A DNA stretch of 64,000 nucleotides from Siphonobacter sp. BAB-5405 (GCF_002872335.1 NZ_NJAG01000004.1:27789-91788); one strand, 5' to 3'. Numbered from the stretch's first letter, positions 7,729-16,859 are shown. Made by a program: numbers and translations. The notes: a model not told the origin generated them from the letters alone.

Positions 7729-7984
7729 ACAGAAAAAGTTGATTTTAGCTTTAACCTACACTAATTTTAGAAAACTACCAAATAGGTAAACCATGAATTA
7801 AAGGGAAGCATTCCGTCTAAAGCCGGGAGAATGGTGCGAAAGAATAAAAAAATAGAAGGATGCCGGGAACTATTCATAAAAAAGACAACAGACCGTATAA
7901 AAATGATCCCCGGAACCAGTACCTTCGGCCCGCGTATTTTTTCTATTTTTGGGGCTTAATTGAAAGATTTCTAACCCTTACTTC

Positions 7985-8995
7985 ATGAATATCCTAGTCA
8001 CCGGCGGAGCCGGATTCATCGGTTCCCATACTGTTGTAGAACTTATCGGGGCCGGATTCGAACCTATTATTCTCGATGATTTTTCTAACTCACAGGAACA
8101 AGTACTGAATCGGCTCGAATCGATTCTGGGAAGAAAAGTGAAGTACTACAACGCTAATTGTAACGATGCGGCGTTGCTGACTAAGATTTTTAAGGAAGAT
8201 AAGATTGAGGGAGTTATTCACTTTGCGGCTAGTAAGGCCGTTGGTGAATCCGTTGAAAAACCCCTGTTATACTATCGAAACAACATCTCGGCTCTGGTTA
8301 CCTTGCTGGAAGCAATGATTGCCAATGGGGTGTCGAACTTTGTATTTTCCTCCTCCTGTACGGTATATGGTCAGCCCGAGGTAATTCCGGTAACGGAAGA
8401 AACGCCCGTATTACCCGCCGCTTCTCCGTACGGAAATACCAAGCAGGTGGGCGAAGAAATCATTCGCGATACGGTAGCTGCGAAACCGGGTCTGAAAGCC
8501 CTGGCTTTGCGGTACTTCAACCCCGTAGGTGCTCATGAATCGGCCCTGATTGGCGAATTGCCCATCGGCGTACCGGCCAACCTGGTGCCTTACGTAACGC
8601 AGACCGCTGCGGGCATTCGTCAAAAACTGATGGTATTTGGTAAGGATTACGATACGCCTGACGGGACCTGTATTCGTGACTTCATTCACGTAGTGGACCT
8701 GGCCAAAGCTCACGTGAAGGCCCTGGAATTGCTGGTGAACCAAGCAGAATCGAATTATTACGACTTTTTTAACATCGGTACGGGCACGGGTACGAGCGTT
8801 CAGGAGTTGATCGATACGTTTGAACGCGTAACCAGCGTGAAGCTCAATTACGAATTTGCTCCCCGCCGGGCCGGAGATATCATGGAGATTTACGCCGACG
8901 TAAGTAAATCGACCGAAAAACTGGGCTGGAAAGCCGAAAAAACACTGGATGAAGCGTTAGCAGACGCGTGGCGTTGGCAATTAACTTTAAAGTAA
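7985..8995 (+). CDS. galE: UDP-glucose 4-epimerase
   Basis: 336 residues, the usual GalE length. It interconverts UDP-glucose and UDP-galactose with bound NAD. Extended SDR features are clear: NAD-binding GGAGFIGSH (residues 7-15), the Ser segment SSSCTVYG (122-129) and the catalytic pair YGNTK (Tyr149, Lys153); then ALRYFNPVGAH and the C-terminal RRAGDIMEIYADVSK, typical of GalE rather than of other sugar epimerases. It is first in a same-strand run with rfbB (34 bp later) and rfbA, so it supplies nucleotide sugars for surface glycans. A TATTTTTG box at 7944-7951 may be the -7 element, but no good -33 box stands before it. Confidence 0.95.
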   Translation: MNILVTGGAGFIGSHTVVELIGAGFEPIILDDFSNSQEQVLNRLESILGRKVKYYNANCNDAALLTKIFKEDKIEGVIHFAASKAVGESVEKPLLYYRNNISALVTLLEAMIANGVSNFVFSSSCTVYGQPEVIPVTEETPVLPAASPYGNTKQVGEEIIRDTVAAKPGLKALALRYFNPVGAHESALIGELPIGVPANLVPYVTQTAAGIRQKLMVFGKDYDTPDGTCIRDFIHVVDLAKAHVKALELLVNQAESNYYDFFNIGTGTGTSVQELIDTFERVTSVKLNYEFAPRRAGDIMEIYADVSKSTEKLGWKAEKTLDEALADAWRWQLTLK

Positions 8996-9029
8996 TCGAA
9001 TTCAATCTTCATCCTACATTGAAATCCCT

Positions 9030-10088
9030 ATGAAGAAACTATTAATTACGGGCGGAGCGGGCTTCATCGGCTCACACGTGGTACGTCGGTTTGTAACCGA
9101 GTACAAGGACGTTTATCAGGTGTTTAACCTGGATGCGTTGACCTACGCCGGTAACCTGGCCAACCTCAAAGACCTGGAGTCGGCTGCCAATTATACCTTT
9201 GTCAAAGGTGACATTCGCGATGCTGAGTTTTTGGATCAGCTGTTCGCCGAACACGACTTTCACGGCGTCATTCACCTGGCGGCCGAAAGCCACGTAGACC
9301 GCTCGATTACCGATCCCATGGCTTTCGTATTGACGAACGTCATTGGTACGGTCAACCTGTTGAACGCGGCTAAGAAAGCTTGGAAAGACGACTATTCACG
9401 ACACCTGTTCTACCACGTCTCCACTGACGAAGTGTACGGTGAATTGCATAATCCCGAAGAGTTCTTCCTAGAAACCACGCCTTATGATCCACGTTCGCCG
9501 TATTCGGCTTCCAAGGCTTCCTCGGATCACTTCGTTCGGGCTTACGGTAACACCTACGGTATTCCCTTCGTACTTACCAACTGCTCCAATAACTACGGTC
9601 CTAATCACTTCCCCGAGAAGCTGATTCCCCTGATGATTCACAACATCCTGCATAACAAACCGTTGCCCGTATACGGCAAAGGGGAAAACGTACGGGATTG
9701 GCTGTTTGTTAAAGATCACGCCCGGGCCATTGATGTGGTTTTCCACCAGGGCAAGCCCGGTGAAACCTACAACATCGGCGGCTTTAATGAGTGGAAAAAC
9801 ATTGATCTGGTGCACCTGCTGTGCGAGATCATGGATGACCAGCTGGGTCGCCCGGCGGGTACTTCCAGGGAACTCATTACCTACGTGACGGACCGGGCGG
9901 GCCATGACCTTCGTTATGCCATCGACGCCCATAAAATCATGCATGAACTGGGCTGGCAACCTTCGGTTACCTTCGAAGAAGGCCTGGCTCAGACGGTGGC
10001 GTGGTATCTCTCGAACACGGAGTGGCTGGAAGAAGTCACCTCAGGGAGCTACCAGAAGTACTACGACAGCATGTACGCTCAGCGATAA
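9030..10088 (+). CDS. rfbB: dTDP-glucose 4,6-dehydratase
   Basis: 352 residues. It catalyses the second step of dTDP-rhamnose synthesis, dTDP-glucose to dTDP-4-keto-6-deoxyglucose. Visible: NAD-binding GGAGFIGSHV, the active-site triad STDEVYGEL (Thr132, Asp133, Glu134), YSASK (Tyr158, Lys162), and NNYGPNHFPEKLIPL, which is diagnostic of RfbB. It sits 34 bp after galE. rfbC and rfbD, needed to finish dTDP-L-rhamnose, are not in this window, so they lie elsewhere or the keto sugar feeds another branch. Confidence 0.95.
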   Translation: MKKLLITGGAGFIGSHVVRRFVTEYKDVYQVFNLDALTYAGNLANLKDLESAANYTFVKGDIRDAEFLDQLFAEHDFHGVIHLAAESHVDRSITDPMAFVLTNVIGTVNLLNAAKKAWKDDYSRHLFYHVSTDEVYGELHNPEEFFLETTPYDPRSPYSASKASSDHFVRAYGNTYGIPFVLTNCSNNYGPNHFPEKLIPLMIHNILHNKPLPVYGKGENVRDWLFVKDHARAIDVVFHQGKPGETYNIGGFNEWKNIDLVHLLCEIMDDQLGRPAGTSRELITYVTDRAGHDLRYAIDAHKIMHELGWQPSVTFEEGLAQTVAWYLSNTEWLEEVTSGSYQKYYDSMYAQR

Positions 10089-10113
10089 CACGGAATCAAT
10101 GATCGAATGCGTG

Positions 10114-10181
10114 AATAATCGCATGCGTGAATAATAAGTAAACACTACGGTGGTTTTCCTGTATTCACGCATGCGATTATT
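10114..10181. repeat. 20-bp perfect inverted repeat between rfbB and rfbA
   Basis: Arms 10114-10133 and 10162-10181 are perfect reverse complements (core ATCGCATGCGTGAAT) around a 28-base loop. The left arm also holds a direct repeat of ATGCGTGAATAAT. The right side continues into a CATTC-rich tract to 10245. It lies inside a co-directional gene pair and lacks a T run, so it is more likely an RNA-stability or attenuation element than a simple terminator. Confidence 0.75.
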
Positions 10182-10246
10182 GATTCATTCGCCCATTACT
10201 GAATTCCCTCTTTCTATCATTCATTCACTCATTCCCTCATTCGAAG

Positions 10247-11107
10247 ATGAAAGGAATTATTTTGGCAGGCGGCTCGGGAACGCGGTTGCATCCCCTGACG
10301 CTGGCTGTCTCCAAACAGCTGATGCCGGTTTACGACAAGCCGATGATCTATTATCCGCTGTCGATTCTGATGCTGGCGGGCATTCGCGAAATCCTGATTA
10401 TTTCCACGCCGCACGATTTACCGCACTTTGAGAAGTTGCTGGGCGATGGGAGCCGATTGGGCTGTCAGTTTAGCTACGCCGTACAGCCGAGTCCGGATGG
10501 ACTGGCTCAGGCCTTCATCATCGGTGAAGAGTTTATTGGCAATGATAAAGTAGCCCTGATTCTGGGAGATAACATTTTCTACGGTTCGGGCCTTTCCAAG
10601 CTTCTGCAAGCCAACAACGATCCCGAGGGTGGGGTGGTGTATGCCTATCAGGTGCACGATCCCGAGCGATACGGGGTGGTTGAATTCGACGACGATTTCA
10701 ACGTACTGAGCATTGAAGAAAAGCCGGAGGTACCAAAGTCCAACTACGCCGTGCCAGGGCTGTACTTCTACGATAATGAAGTTGTGGCCATTGCCAAGGC
10801 CATTGAACCCAGTCCACGGGGCGAGCTGGAGATTACCGACATTAACCGGGTGTACCTGGAAAAAGGCCAGTTGAAAGTAGGCGTGCTGGACCGGGGTACG
10901 GCCTGGCTGGATACGGGCACCTTCCAGTCGCTGATGCAGGCGGGGCAATTTGTTGAAGTGATTGAAGAGCGGCAGGGCCTGAAAATCGGATGTATTGAAG
11001 AGGTGGCCTACCGCATGGGCTTCATCGACAAGCAGCAACTGGAGGCCGTGGCTAAACCGCTCGTCAAGAGTGGCTACGGGAAGTACCTCCTTAACTTGAT
11101 TAAGTAA
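10247..11107 (+). CDS. rfbA: Glucose-1-phosphate thymidylyltransferase
   Basis: 286 residues, normal for RfbA (about 290). It makes dTDP-glucose from glucose-1-phosphate and dTTP, the first step of the pathway whose second enzyme is encoded just upstream. The nucleotidyltransferase signature [16 protein letters not shown] opens the protein; [27 protein letters not shown] and [20 protein letters not shown] follow. It ends [14 protein letters not shown] vestige of this end is seen again near 13.8 kb. The gap from rfbB is 158 bp and holds an inverted repeat. A strong terminator follows at 11129. Confidence 0.96.
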   Translation: MKGIILAGGSGTRLHPLTLAVSKQLMPVYDKPMIYYPLSILMLAGIREILIISTPHDLPHFEKLLGDGSRLGCQFSYAVQPSPDGLAQAFIIGEEFIGNDKVALILGDNIFYGSGLSKLLQANNDPEGGVVYAYQVHDPERYGVVEFDDDFNVLSIEEKPEVPKSNYAVPGLYFYDNEVVAIAKAIEPSPRGELEITDINRVYLEKGQLKVGVLDRGTAWLDTGTFQSLMQAGQFVEVIEERQGLKIGCIEEVAYRMGFIDKQQLEAVAKPLVKSGYGKYLLNLIK

Positions 11108-11128
11108 TTCAGCTTTTCGTATTTTAGT

Positions 11129-11155
11129 AGCCCGCCTCATTTAGGCGGGCTTTTT
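11129..11155 (+). terminator. Terminator after rfbA
   Basis: 9-bp GC-rich stem AGCCCGCCT/AGGCGGGCT with a short loop and a T5 run, directly before the ATG of the AraC-type gene. A diverged duplicate occurs at 13872-13893. Confidence 0.85.
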
Positions 11156-11157
11156 CT

Positions 11158-12342
11158 ATGCCCCAGCTTAGTCCCCGTATCGATTGGTTTGCAATCCTGA
11201 TTTTGCTTGGCATCATTCAGGGGTGTTTCCTGACGTATTTCTTTCTTACGCACAGTAAAGGAAAACAGTTCCCCAACCGTTTTTTAGGCTTTTCTCTGGT
11301 TTGCATGACGCTGCTCATGAGCGACGTGTGGCTGGGCTATACCAATTACATGGTGCAGGTGTTATGGCTGGTGGATTCAACCGAACCGGCCAATCTGGCC
11401 TTATTTCCCTGCTTGTACCTATACTTTAGAGTCAGTCTACGGAAAAGCTGGAACGCTCGGAATATCTGGCATTTTCTGCCGGCAGTCCTGTATTTCCTGT
11501 ACATGACCGTTCTGTACTACCCGCAACCACTAAGCCTGAAGTACGAAGCTTTTCTAGGAGCGTTCCATCCTGAAATTCCATCGCCACCTTTTGAGTCGTA
11601 TGGCGAACGCTGGATGTTCTGGCCTAAATGGCACATCAATGAATTTACGGGAATCAGTATGCTGATTTACCTGGCACTTACCTGGAGAGAAGTATTGCTG
11701 GCCTTTCAACGCATCCAGGCCCGTTTCTGGGGAAGCCAGCCGACGGATTTGATCTGGTTCCGGAATTTACAGATTCACCTGACCTTTATCACGATTGTAT
11801 ACCTGATTACGCGTGCGACCTTTGAGAGCGACCTGGGCGATCACCTGGTGGTGGCTCACCTGGCGTTTATCATCTACGTGACGAGCTTCAGTATCATTCG
11901 CCAGTCTGGTTTTTTCCGGGTGGAACCCGCCACGCCAACCGGGCAGGTTCGGAAGTACGAGAAATCTTCTCTAACGCCCGAACTGGAAAATCGTACGCTG
12001 GAAAGACTACAGCACGTCTTACGCGAAGAGAAACCTCAGTTAGCATCGACCTGCTCCTTACCCGGACTGGCTCAGCGGCTAGGCGTATCGACGCATCATC
12101 TTTCCCAGGTACTCAACGACACGCTGGAACTTAGCTTTTTTGAACTGCTGGCCAAATACCGGATCGAAGAAGCCCGGCAATTACTGGCTGCTCCGGAAAA
12201 TGCTCACCTGAAAATCGAGGAAATCGCCGAACGGGTAGGATACAACTCAAAGTCAGCCTTCAACGCCGCTTTTAAACGCGAAACCGGGCAAACTCCTTCC
12301 GTGTTTCGGAGTGCGTCCTTATCGGCGGGCACGTCGTCCTGA
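11158..12342 (+). CDS. AraC-family regulator with N-terminal membrane domain
   Basis: 394 residues. Residues ~10-260 contain about seven hydrophobic segments (FAILILLGIIQGCFLTYFFL, IWHFLPAVLYFLYMTVLYY, HLAFIIYVTSFSII); residues ~280-385 are a two-helix-turn-helix AraC DNA-binding domain: SLPGLAQRLGVSTHHLSQVL and IEEIAERVGYNSKSAFNAAF, then KRETGQTPSVFR. This membrane-tethered AraC type is common in Bacteroidota and is thought to sense an envelope signal. The acyltransferase gene follows after 61 bp on the same strand and is the obvious target or partner. The ATG lies only a few bases after the rfbA terminator. Confidence 0.88.
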   Translation: MPQLSPRIDWFAILILLGIIQGCFLTYFFLTHSKGKQFPNRFLGFSLVCMTLLMSDVWLGYTNYMVQVLWLVDSTEPANLALFPCLYLYFRVSLRKSWNARNIWHFLPAVLYFLYMTVLYYPQPLSLKYEAFLGAFHPEIPSPPFESYGERWMFWPKWHINEFTGISMLIYLALTWREVLLAFQRIQARFWGSQPTDLIWFRNLQIHLTFITIVYLITRATFESDLGDHLVVAHLAFIIYVTSFSIIRQSGFFRVEPATPTGQVRKYEKSSLTPELENRTLERLQHVLREEKPQLASTCSLPGLAQRLGVSTHHLSQVLNDTLELSFFELLAKYRIEEARQLLAAPENAHLKIEEIAERVGYNSKSAFNAAFKRETGQTPSVFRSASLSAGTSS

Positions 12343-12403
12343 TGCGTACGGTCGTCGAACCGTGCTGAAAACGAGCACTTTTGGGCATTCAAATCAAATG
12401 CTC

Positions 12404-13570
12404 ATGAAATCCACACGTCGTTACGATCTCGACTGGCTCCGCGTACTGGCCTTCGGTCTGCTTCTTTTTTTTCATGCGGGAATGTTCTTCAATTACTGGG
12501 GTTGGCACGTGAAAAATAACGTCCAGACGCACCTCATTGAGTATCCCATGCGATTTACAAGTTCCTGGAGGATGGCCTTATTATTCATGATCTCCGGTAT
12601 GGGTGTGTACTGGGCTCTGGGAAGGCGGTCCGCCGGGGAGTTCCTGGGTGAACGAACCAAACGTATCTTTCTGCCGCTGGTCTTTGGCATGTTCGTCATC
12701 GTACCTCCGCAGATTTTCTTTGAGCGACTTCAGCAGGGAGCCAGCTTTTCATATTGGGAATTTTATAAAACCGTTTTCAATTTTAAGCCCTATCCGGAAG
12801 GGGGTAGCCTGAGCTGGCATCACCTCTGGTATCTGATCTATCTGTTCGCGTACTCGATCATTGGGCTGCCCATTCTGCTATACCTGCGTAAACCTGCGGG
12901 ACAACGGGTAACGGCTAGGCTGGCTTCGTTTTTCAGTAATCCGGTCTGGTTGTTGGTACTGCCTGCCGTCTGGCACTGGCTGGCGGATTTTTTACTGGAA
13001 GCACGTTTTCCCACGACGAATGCACTGGTGGACGACTGGCGGCAACACTGGCACTACTTCACGCTTTTTCTGACAGGTTATGTATTTTGTACGCAGCAGC
13101 AATTCTGGGATACGCTGGCTCGGTACCGTTTCCTAACGCTGGGGTTAATGCTGGGGTGTACAACTACGTTATACGCCTTTTTCTGGATTGATCAGCCTGA
13201 GCTGGAAGGCTGGAATTACGAAGCTTATGCCCTTTTCAGAACCTTTAATGCCTGGACGTGCCTGTTGACCATTTTTGGCAATGGCTATCGCTACCTCAAC
13301 TTCAACAATCGCTTTCTGACCTACGCCAATGAAGCGGTTTATCCCTTCTACATTTTGCATCAGACCATCACGATTGCCGCTGGTTATTACCTGGCTCCAC
13401 TGCCTATAGACTGGCCCGTTAAGTTTATACTGCTGGCCGCGATTACATTCTTCGGTTGCTGGATTTTATACCACTTCGTTATTCGACATTTTAGCTTTAC
13501 CCGACTGGTGTTTGGGCTAAAACCGAAAGCTGCCCGTGTACCATCGCCGCGTGCGAGTCTCATTCCATAA
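12404..13570 (+). CDS. Acyltransferase family (acyltransferase-3/OpgC-like) membrane protein, paralogue 1
   Basis: 388 residues from the ATG at 12404 (MKSTRRYDLDWLRVLAFGLL), chosen because paralogue 2 begins identically (MKILRRYDLDWLRVLAFGLL). The protein has about ten membrane segments and the family start R.YDLDWLRV..F..L..FH, with the conserved His in LFFHAGMFF, then SWRMALLFMISGMG and a basic cytosolic loop (GERTKRIFLPLVFGM). These proteins O-acylate sugars or other polar groups at the inner membrane. It ends with the basic tail FGLKPKAARVPSPRASL, also shared with paralogue 2. Probably transcribed with the upstream AraC-type gene. Confidence 0.86.
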   Translation: MKSTRRYDLDWLRVLAFGLLLFFHAGMFFNYWGWHVKNNVQTHLIEYPMRFTSSWRMALLFMISGMGVYWALGRRSAGEFLGERTKRIFLPLVFGMFVIVPPQIFFERLQQGASFSYWEFYKTVFNFKPYPEGGSLSWHHLWYLIYLFAYSIIGLPILLYLRKPAGQRVTARLASFFSNPVWLLVLPAVWHWLADFLLEARFPTTNALVDDWRQHWHYFTLFLTGYVFCTQQQFWDTLARYRFLTLGLMLGCTTTLYAFFWIDQPELEGWNYEAYALFRTFNAWTCLLTIFGNGYRYLNFNNRFLTYANEAVYPFYILHQTITIAAGYYLAPLPIDWPVKFILLAAITFFGCWILYHFVIRHFSFTRLVFGLKPKAARVPSPRASLIP

Positions 13571-13811
13571 ATGGAGCGATCTCTGCGAGTAGATTCGTTC
13601 AGAAGGGAGTTGAAAACCAGTAGGAAACAGCAACCTTTAGCCTAAAGAAATTGCTTTCCGGATCCGTACAGGCGAGGCGTTGGAATCAAGCGAAAATTCT
13701 TCTCGAAGAGACGAAAAGTTTGTAGTGTTTTATTCGAATAACTCATTGAAAACCAGAATTGAAGAATAGGTTTCGTTTTCAGAAGCTTCGTTGAATCAGC
13801 TGTTCCTGGAG

Positions 13812-13927
13812 AATAGTTACTGCAAGTGGCTCCTCAACGTCATGAAGTGACACAGCTTTTCGTATTTTAGCAGCCCGCCCCGCCAGGCGGGCTCTTGTAT
13901 GCCCCACCTTAACTCGTGTAAGAATTG
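13812..13927 (+). pseudogene. Vestige of rfbA end, terminator and AraC-gene start (duplication scar)
   Basis: Between the two acyltransferases, 13571-14207 holds no intact gene. Within it, 13812-13850 encodes NSYCKWLLNVMK-stop, matching the rfbA end [16 protein letters not shown]. It is followed by CAGCTTTTCGTATTTTAG, also found after rfbA (from 11110), then by a diverged copy of the same terminator (13872-13893), then at 13899 by ATGCCCCA.CTTA, matching the start of the AraC-type gene. Stop-to-ATG spacing is almost the same (about 50 bp). The frame from 13899 runs 67 codons without AraC features. In 13571-13811 and 13928-14207 I see nothing further. Confidence 0.8.
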
Positions 13928-14207
13928 CTCCATGCTTCCGCTCGGTAGCATGCATGGCTATTGGCCAGGATATAGCTTTGGGTCACTTCTGACCAAACAG
14001 CAATCCCCCAGGATCAGCCCGGAATCCATTCCTTTGCATCTATTCGCCAATAGATTGCAGCAACTACAACCCTATTCCTGTCCAGTCAGGCGTAGTTCCT
14101 AGTGTCATTCTAGCTAAACCTCCGTTGCTTACCGGCTACACAGGGGCCTTTCTGGTCAGTCTGTAGCTAAAAGTTGATTACCCCCACCGTCTTTAAACGT
14201 ATACTTT

Positions 14208-15371
14208 ATGAAAATCCTCCGCCGTTACGATTTGGATTGGCTTCGCGTACTCGCCTTTGGCTTACTGATTCTTTTTCACACGGGAATGTTCTTTAACTAT
14301 TGGGATTGGCACGTCAAAAACAATGTTCAAAACTACCTGATCGAGTATCCCATGCAGTTTGTCGGTGCCTGGCGAATGGCCTTACTATTTATGATTGCAG
14401 GCATGGGCGTATGGTTGTCGCTGGGCCAGCGTTCGGTTCTGGAATTCCTGAGTGAACGAACGCGACGCATTCTGCTGCCGCTGATTTTTGGGATGTTTGT
14501 CATTGTACCCCCGCAGATCTACGTCGAACGGCTCACCGATGGAGCTACGTTCTCCTACCTCGAATTTTACAGAACCGTGTTTCACTTTCAGAGCTATCCG
14601 AAGGGAAACTTTGGTTGGCATCATCTATGGTTTCTGGCGTATTTATTCAGCTATAATCTGGTGAGTATCCCACTACTGGGGGCCGTACGTAAGCCTGTAA
14701 ACGAGCGATTCACGGCAGCATGGGCCAGGTTTTGTGCCCATCCTGGCTGGTTGATACTGGTACCAACCGTTTGGTATGCATTAGCCGATTTTTTATGGCA
14801 GGAAGAATTTCTGAACCTCAATGCTTTATGCAGTTACGGGCAGCGGCATTGGTATTACTTGAGTTTCTTCCTGATGGGCTATTTCGTCTGTGCCCAGCGA
14901 AAGTTCTGGGACACGGTCGTACACTACCGCTTCCTGACACTGGCCCTGATGGTCGTCTCCACGACGCTACTTTATACGTTTTTCTGGGTTGATCGGCCTG
15001 AACTGACGGGCTGGGTTTTGGCAGTATATACATTGCTGCGAACCTTCCATACCTGGGTTTGCTTATTGACTTTATTCGGAAATGCCCATTACTATCTAAA
15101 CTTCAATAGCCGCTTCCTTTCCTATGCCAACGAGGCTGTATGTCCTTTTTACATTCTTCACCAGCTCATTATCGTGGTGGTAGGCTATTGGCTGGCTCCC
15201 CTTCAAATGAACTGGCCGATGAAGTTTATCCTGCTGGTAGTCAGTACTTTTCTGACTTGCTGGGTTTTATATCACTTCCTGATTCGGCACCTGGCCTGGA
15301 CTCGACTGTTGTTCGGATTAAAACCAAAAGCTGTCCGTGTGGCTTCACCGCTGGAGAGTCTTACGCCGTAA
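14208..15371 (+). CDS. Acyltransferase family (acyltransferase-3/OpgC-like) membrane protein, paralogue 2
   Basis: 387 residues, co-linear with paralogue 1 over the full length (YDLDWLRVLAFGLL, HTGMFFNYWDWHVKNNVQ, IFGMFVIVPPQIYVERL, NEAVCPFYILHQLIIVVVGY). About ten membrane segments and the conserved His in LFHTGMFF. Full length and collinearity indicate a functional enzyme; divergence at many positions shows the copies are old and may differ in acceptor. The AraC-type partner gene of copy 1 is missing here apart from a vestige upstream, so this copy must be expressed from another promoter. A strong bidirectional hairpin follows. Confidence 0.86.
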   Translation: MKILRRYDLDWLRVLAFGLLILFHTGMFFNYWDWHVKNNVQNYLIEYPMQFVGAWRMALLFMIAGMGVWLSLGQRSVLEFLSERTRRILLPLIFGMFVIVPPQIYVERLTDGATFSYLEFYRTVFHFQSYPKGNFGWHHLWFLAYLFSYNLVSIPLLGAVRKPVNERFTAAWARFCAHPGWLILVPTVWYALADFLWQEEFLNLNALCSYGQRHWYYLSFFLMGYFVCAQRKFWDTVVHYRFLTLALMVVSTTLLYTFFWVDRPELTGWVLAVYTLLRTFHTWVCLLTLFGNAHYYLNFNSRFLSYANEAVCPFYILHQLIIVVVGYWLAPLQMNWPMKFILLVVSTFLTCWVLYHFLIRHLAWTRLLFGLKPKAVRVASPLESLTP

Positions 15372-15440
15372 CGGGGTCTGAATGCTGGAAGCCTGTCTTT
15401 TTGAAGAGAAAATTGAGGCCTGGACTAGGGCAACGACCAT

Positions 15441-15480
15441 AAACAAAAAGGAGAGCCTGTGAAAGCTCTCCTTTTTGTTT
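15441..15480. terminator. Bidirectional hairpin terminator
   Basis: Perfect 16-bp stem (AAACAAAAAGGAGAGC and complement) with an 8-base loop; A and T runs on the two sides let it serve both the acyltransferase and the convergent gene at 15497. Confidence 0.88.
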
Positions 15481-15496
15481 ATTCTAAATTACCCGA

Positions 15497-15772
15497 TTAT
15501 ACAGCATCCTCTGCGGGTACCAGATTATTGTCTTTTCTGAACTGATCCGTTCGATCTGAAAACTCAGTATGAACGGCCGTTACAGAGTCCAATGTTTCGG
15601 ACATTTTCGTAAACAGATCCGACACGCCGTTTTCCAGCGTTTTATCGTTCAACTCTATATTTTCAACTTCAATTTGACCGATCTTTTTGAGTACAGCCGT
15701 TTGGCTATTGCGAAGGTCGTCTAACTCACGAACGATCTTCTCCATTAATTCAAACTTTGCCAGTTTGTCCAT
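15497..15772 (-). CDS. Small coiled-coil hypothetical protein
   Basis: 91 residues, acidic, no signal peptide, no membrane segment. MDKLAKFELMEKIVRELDDL and following residues form a continuous amphipathic helix with heptad spacing of I/L/V (NSQTAVLKKIGQIEVENIEL), then a second helix VSDLFTKMSETLDSVTAVH and a polar tail. No family recognised. It may act as a self-associating or partner-binding helix protein. It stands alone, convergent with the acyltransferase, and shares its terminator. Confidence 0.65.
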   Translation of the reverse strand: MDKLAKFELMEKIVRELDDLRNSQTAVLKKIGQIEVENIELNDKTLENGVSDLFTKMSETLDSVTAVHTEFSDRTDQFRKDNNLVPAEDAV

Positions 15773-15943
15773 AAGGCATTTTCGTTAGTATGAGCTATAG
15801 TAGGTTAAACCATCGTGCCAGAGAATAGAGAAGTTAGTAAGTCATTGATAAACAAATAGTTATCTGGATTGTGTAGTTGAGAAAAGATAGACCTGTAGAG
15901 AAGTAACCTCAAGGCGTACGAAGAATTGCTATAAATCCCACAG

Positions 15944-15972
15944 AAAAAAGGCCGGGGTTTATCCCCGGCCTC
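15944..15972 (-). terminator. Terminator of the exported 136-residue protein
   Basis: 8-bp GC stem GGCCGGGG/CCCCGGCC with a 5-base loop, followed on the minus strand by TTTTTTC; it lies immediately after the stop at 15976. Confidence 0.85.
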
Positions 15973-15975
15973 TGA

Positions 15976-16386
15976 TTATTCATTTCCAACGTTGATATCG
16001 TTGGTATCTTTCTTACTTCGACTAAGCTGATCGTTCGGATTAACAATCGAGGGGCGTCCCATTTTGTAGTTCCTTGGTGACTGACTGGGATCTGTAGTAG
16101 CATATCCTGTAACCGGCGGAGCCGGAATATTCAGTTTACCGTTGGTATTATAAGGACGCTGAACTTTATAGTTTGCCGTCGATTGTAATCCGATGTTCTC
16201 ACGTACTGAACCATCCCGTTGGATGGTTACCCCTGACTCGGCATTCTGTATTTGCCTGGCTACGGCTGCTTTATTGGCGTGCTTGTAGTTATGCGTGGAA
16301 TATCCGTGGTCTAAGCGGGGTTTGGTCTGGGCAAAAGCTACGCTGACCAGTCCGGCCAGAATAGCGGTCATTATATAGCGTTTCAT
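15976..16386 (-). CDS. Small exported hypothetical protein
   Basis: 136 residues. MKRYIMTAILAGLVSVAFAQ is a signal peptide with the A-Q cleavage pattern. The mature part is polar, rich in Asn, Lys and Arg, and repeats a short motif: HNYKHANK, ANYKVQRPYN, RNYKMGRPS (N-Y-K..RP). No family recognised; low hydrophobicity and Pro/Asn content suggest an unstructured periplasmic or surface protein. A CAAAGATA box at 16459-16466 could be the minus-strand -7 element. Single gene with its own terminator. Confidence 0.68.
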   Translation of the reverse strand: MKRYIMTAILAGLVSVAFAQTKPRLDHGYSTHNYKHANKAAVARQIQNAESGVTIQRDGSVRENIGLQSTANYKVQRPYNTNGKLNIPAPPVTGYATTDPSQSPRNYKMGRPSIVNPNDQLSRSKKDTNDINVGNE

Positions 16387-16859
16387 GACTTGTTGCAGTT
16401 AATACTAATTCAATGGTACTGAAAAAAAGATGTACCATTTTCGAGGATGGCCTCTAAACAAAGATAGTAAATTAATTAGATTTTTCACAGTAATTTCCAG
16501 AAAATATAGGATTATACCATGAAAAAGAAACGTTCGTTTTTGTACGCATTACAAGGATTTACTTTGGATTTTGTTCGTTGGAACTTCAATTTTGAACTGA
16601 TTTTACGCGAAAAATGAAATTTTCGTAAAAACCAAGTTTCACAAATCCTTTTGCAAAGAGATTTAAAAAATTTAATTCTGATTTAAGTTTTAGTGAATTC
16701 TAATACAATTCTAACCACTTTCTAATCTGTAACGAGCTGATAATGAGGAAATATGTCCCGGAAGGCGGGCTGAAAATTCTACGATTTGCAGCAAGGTTTG
16801 CGAAGTTTTGGAAAACTTAATTGCCTAACTTCGCAGCCTCAACTAATCAGTACGAAGCA
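16387..16859. other. AT-rich intergenic region, no gene
   Basis: About 470 bp between the divergent exported-protein and cyclophilin genes, distinctly AT-rich. A TAACTTCG box at 16826-16833 resembles a -7 element for the cyclophilin, without a clear -33 box. Nothing else recognised. Confidence 0.5.

Noticed and set aside
7944..7951. TATTTTTG as the galE promoter
   Set aside because: The -7 box fits but there is no TTG at 18-21 bp upstream, so I did not list it as a promoter.
10081..10246. CRISPR-like repeats in the rfbB-rfbA gap
   Set aside because: The repeats are one inverted pair and a short direct repeat of 13 bp without regular spacers; no cas genes are present.
13899..14102. 67-codon frame starting like the AraC-type gene
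   Set aside because: Only the first codons match; the rest has no AraC or membrane features. Treated as part of the duplication scar.
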